In this document: piece by piece, positions 32,491-34,126 of the stretch
Layout of the letters: each line of letters opens with the position of its first letter
How positions within the stretch are numbered: position 1 is the first letter of the stretch
NCBI GenBank assembly: GCA_958448705.1
Contig: CAUDEY010000023.1
Coordinates: 1-34,126, forward strand
Direction of reading: 5' to 3'
DNA length: 34,126 nucleotides
Source: UMGS1322 sp900550765
GTDB lineage: Bacteria; Bacillota; Clostridia; Christensenellales; QALW01
Made by a program: the position numbers and the translations under genes
Notes under the pieces: generated by a model
The model's database searches: none
Seen by the model: only the letters and a program-made list of their open reading frames with translations
Told to the model about the DNA's origin: nothing

Positions 32491-32830
32491 AAAAGAAGAT
32501 ATTGAGAGCAACAAGGGAATTTCCTGTTTTGCTTATTTGGGCTTTTTGTTTGTAATGCCGCTTTTTGCCGCATCGGATTCCGCGTTTGCTCGGTTTCATG
32601 CCAATCAGGGCTTGGTGCTGTTGATTGATCAGATGATTCTTATGGTTTTTATTTTAATCGCACATTTGCTTGCACCGGTGGTTCCGTCTGTTTTTCCTAT
32701 CGTGCGCACGCTTCTTTTGGTGCTTCTGTATGTGTTTTCAATTTTCAGTATTCTTTACGGTATGGTGAATACCTTGCATGGAAAGGCCAAGGAACTGCCC
32801 CTGATCGGCGGCACAAAGATTTTAAAATGA
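32468..32830 (+). CDS. Small membrane protein, DUF4870/Tic20-like
   Basis: 120 residues with a GTG start and AGGAGG (32454-32459) 8 bases upstream; it overlaps the end of the radical SAM gene by 23 bases. A charged N-terminus is followed by three hydrophobic segments at about 20-36, 46-72 and 77-103. The segment ARFHANQGLVLLI is the recognisable part: an F-H-x-NQG motif near the membrane, common in DUF4870-like and related small membrane proteins. The function of the family is unknown. It has no visible link to the sugar genes. Confidence 0.75.
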   Translation: MDRTQDFKKEDIESNKGISCFAYLGFLFVMPLFAASDSAFARFHANQGLVLLIDQMILMVFILIAHLLAPVVPSVFPIVRTLLLVLLYVFSIFSILYGMVNTLHGKAKELPLIGGTKILK

Positions 32831-32864
32831 AAAAAACCGGTTTTGATAAAAAACCGGTTTTTTT
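32831..32864 (+). terminator. Intrinsic terminator
   Basis: AAAAAACCGG (32831-32840) pairs with CCGGTTTTTT (32854-32863), followed by T residues. It ends the run of plus-strand genes. Confidence 0.88.
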
Positions 32865-33071
32865 ATAATAAGCGGTTTAAGAAGGGGCAGGGAAGAGGCG
32901 GAACTCTTTTTTAGTTAAAATGGCTTTCAAGCGTTAATGAAATTCATTGCAAAAAACGCGCTCTGCTGCTCAAGGAATGAGGGGTCTTTTATTTGAATCT
33001 ATTGCATTCTGGAAAGTAAACTTCTTTGGAAGGCTTTGATAGGAAGCAATAGCGTTCCGCTGCGGAAGAAA
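32865..33071. other. Gene-free stretch between convergent genes
   Basis: About 200 bases without an ORF, promoter or clear terminator for the hydrolase gene on the minus strand. A small hairpin, TTCCG-CTG-CGGAA, lies near 33054-33066, without a T-run in either direction. Confidence 0.4.
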
Positions 33072-34126
33072 TTAGTTTTTCGTTGCTAAAAGCACCCAGT
33101 CTTCTGTATCGGGTTTATCGGGCAGCCGATAGCCGGGGGCGCCGTTTTTATCGGTAGTGTTGGCCTTGATTCCTTGGGAAGTTGCAATATATTGGTTTGT
33201 ACGCGGATTAAACCACTGCAAAGTATAAACGGCATTCCCATCCATATTCCCCAAAGTGCCGGTGCGTGTAGTTTGGTTATAGAAATAAACGACATAGGTA
33301 TCATTGCCGTCGGTTGCACAGGTATAAAGCGCTTTGCTGGGATATTTTCCGTTTTCAGCAGGAGAGCCTTTATCCGGATTGAAGGATACCTCATCATTGA
33401 AGTCAGGAATCAGTTTCCACCAGTTGAGAGAGGAGAAGAACTGTTTCATATAACCCACCTGATAACCCGACTCAAATTCGATGGCGGTTGACCATTTTGT
33501 TTTTTTATCGGCAATGGTAACTGTTTCGATGCCATCATTGGTTTCTGTATCTGTGTCATATGTACTGTTATAGTACCACATATCGATAGCACCGTAGCCG
33601 TAACCATACAAGCCATTCAGATAGGAAATCCATCCCTGGGCCCGTGCGCCGAAATTCTTGGTCCAAAGATAGCAGTATCGGCTTTCGTAGTTGATAGCCA
33701 CCTTGGGGGATGCCCAATAATCCTTGGCAATGGCAATATCGTTACTGGTTTGGTCAATAAGGGAAGGCTTCCACTGTGCGGCCCACCAATTATGACCGGC
33801 TCTTTGAGAAACGTCGTTGGAGAAGAACACGGAGATACCCCCACCACTGGTATTGCTGCCGGTGCCGGCGCCGGTGATGGTAGTAGCAACGGTGCTTTCC
33901 TGATGTCCGCTTAAGGGATGGTTGTAGGCATCGTATTTGTGGATATATTCGGCAACCTTTATCCAAGGATTGTTTTGGTAGTTCCAAAAAGGATGGTTGC
34001 CGCGTTCAAAATAATAATCGTTATCAATTTCCTGTGCCAGAGTCCACATCACAGGATAGGCGCCCCAGCGGGCTACCCAGTAGCGGGCGATCTGCTCTAA
34101 ATAAGCGTCGTCTTCTGCTAATTTTT
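33072..34126 (-). CDS. Apiosidase-like (DUF4038) glycoside hydrolase, 5' end outside window
   Basis: The frame enters from the right window edge and is open for about 350 residues to the stop at 33072. The first visible part, ARYWVARWGAYPVMWTLAQE, is the typical strand of the apiosidase-like TIM barrel (PF13204), with Glu in AQEID as likely catalytic residue. HPLSGHQE follows about 35 residues later. Residues beyond about 260 (YTCATDGNDTYVVYFYNQ, then LQWFNPRTNQYI) fit the small C-terminal beta domain called putative collagen-binding domain. Relatives cleave apiose or other plant-derived sugars from glycosides. The ATG at about 34049 is internal. The 5' part and any signal peptide are not visible. 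Confidence 0.82.
   Translation of the reverse strand, partial: KLAEDDAYLEQIARYWVARWGAYPVMWTLAQEIDNDYYFERGNHPFWNYQNNPWIKVAEYIHKYDAYNHPLSGHQESTVATTITGAGTGSNTSGGGISVFFSNDVSQRAGHNWWAAQWKPSLIDQTSNDIAIAKDYWASPKVAINYESRYCYLWTKNFGARAQGWISYLNGLYGYGYGAIDMWYYNSTYDTDTETNDGIETVTIADKKTKWSTAIEFESGYQVGYMKQFFSSLNWWKLIPDFNDEVSFNPDKGSPAENGKYPSKALYTCATDGNDTYVVYFYNQTTRTGTLGNMDGNAVYTLQWFNPRTNQYIATSQGIKANTTDKNGAPGYRLPDKPDTEDWVLLATKN

Overview
The window looks like the chromosome of a gut-type Clostridia/Firmicutes bacterium. The evidence is strong AGGAGG-type ribosome binding sites, sigma-A promoters with near-consensus TTGACA/TATAAT boxes, many intrinsic terminators, AraC, LysR and XRE regulators, a very large Firmicutes-style RHS protein, and a gene content dominated by sugar and glycoside metabolism. 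No rRNA, tRNA, CRISPR array or insertion sequence was recognised.

Layout. (1) 1-2586, minus strand: three tandem paralogous two-domain lipoproteins, the first cut by the window edge, with a short relic-like ORF between the second and third. The middle copy has ATA where its sisters have ATG. (2) 2810-3712: a LysR regulator. (3) 3751-6759, module A: an isomerase/epimerase-type TIM barrel and a Gfo/Idh/MocA oxidoreductase, divergent from an AraC regulator. (4) 7072-13032: a 1897-residue RHS polymorphic toxin with a type-37-like tip and a small zinc-ribbon protein as probable immunity partner. A 281-bp, about 96% identical RHS fragment follows. It sits between a consensus promoter and a glycoside-hydrolase-like gene (13613-15256). 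(5) 15333-18253, module B: a second Gfo/Idh/MocA oxidoreductase plus isomerase pair, divergent from a second AraC regulator. (6) 18269-19636: an XRE regulator, divergent from a small VanZ-like membrane protein and a secreted DUF5067-like protein carrying a fresh 78-bp tandem duplication. (7) 19698-29399, module C: a minus-strand operon (AraC, 2-hydroxyacid dehydrogenase, isomerase, unknown helical protein) divergent from a plus-strand operon (Fe-S Old Yellow Enzyme, heparinase II/III-like protein, SDR, FAD flavoprotein). (8) 29632-34126: a GHL6-like glycoside hydrolase, a frameshifted YhcC-type radical SAM gene, a small membrane protein, and the C-terminal part of an apiosidase-like (DUF4038) hydrolase cut by the window edge.

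How it fits together. The same design appears three times: an AraC regulator divergent from an NAD(P)-dependent oxidoreductase and a xylose-isomerase-like TIM barrel. Each intergenic region carries its own family of repeats that could be the operator. With the hydrolase-like and lyase-like proteins and the reductase trio of module C, the likely theme is uptake-independent oxidation, isomerisation and cleavage of unusual glycosides, possibly followed by reduction of a non-sugar part. The substrate cannot be read from the sequence, and no transporter genes lie in the window.
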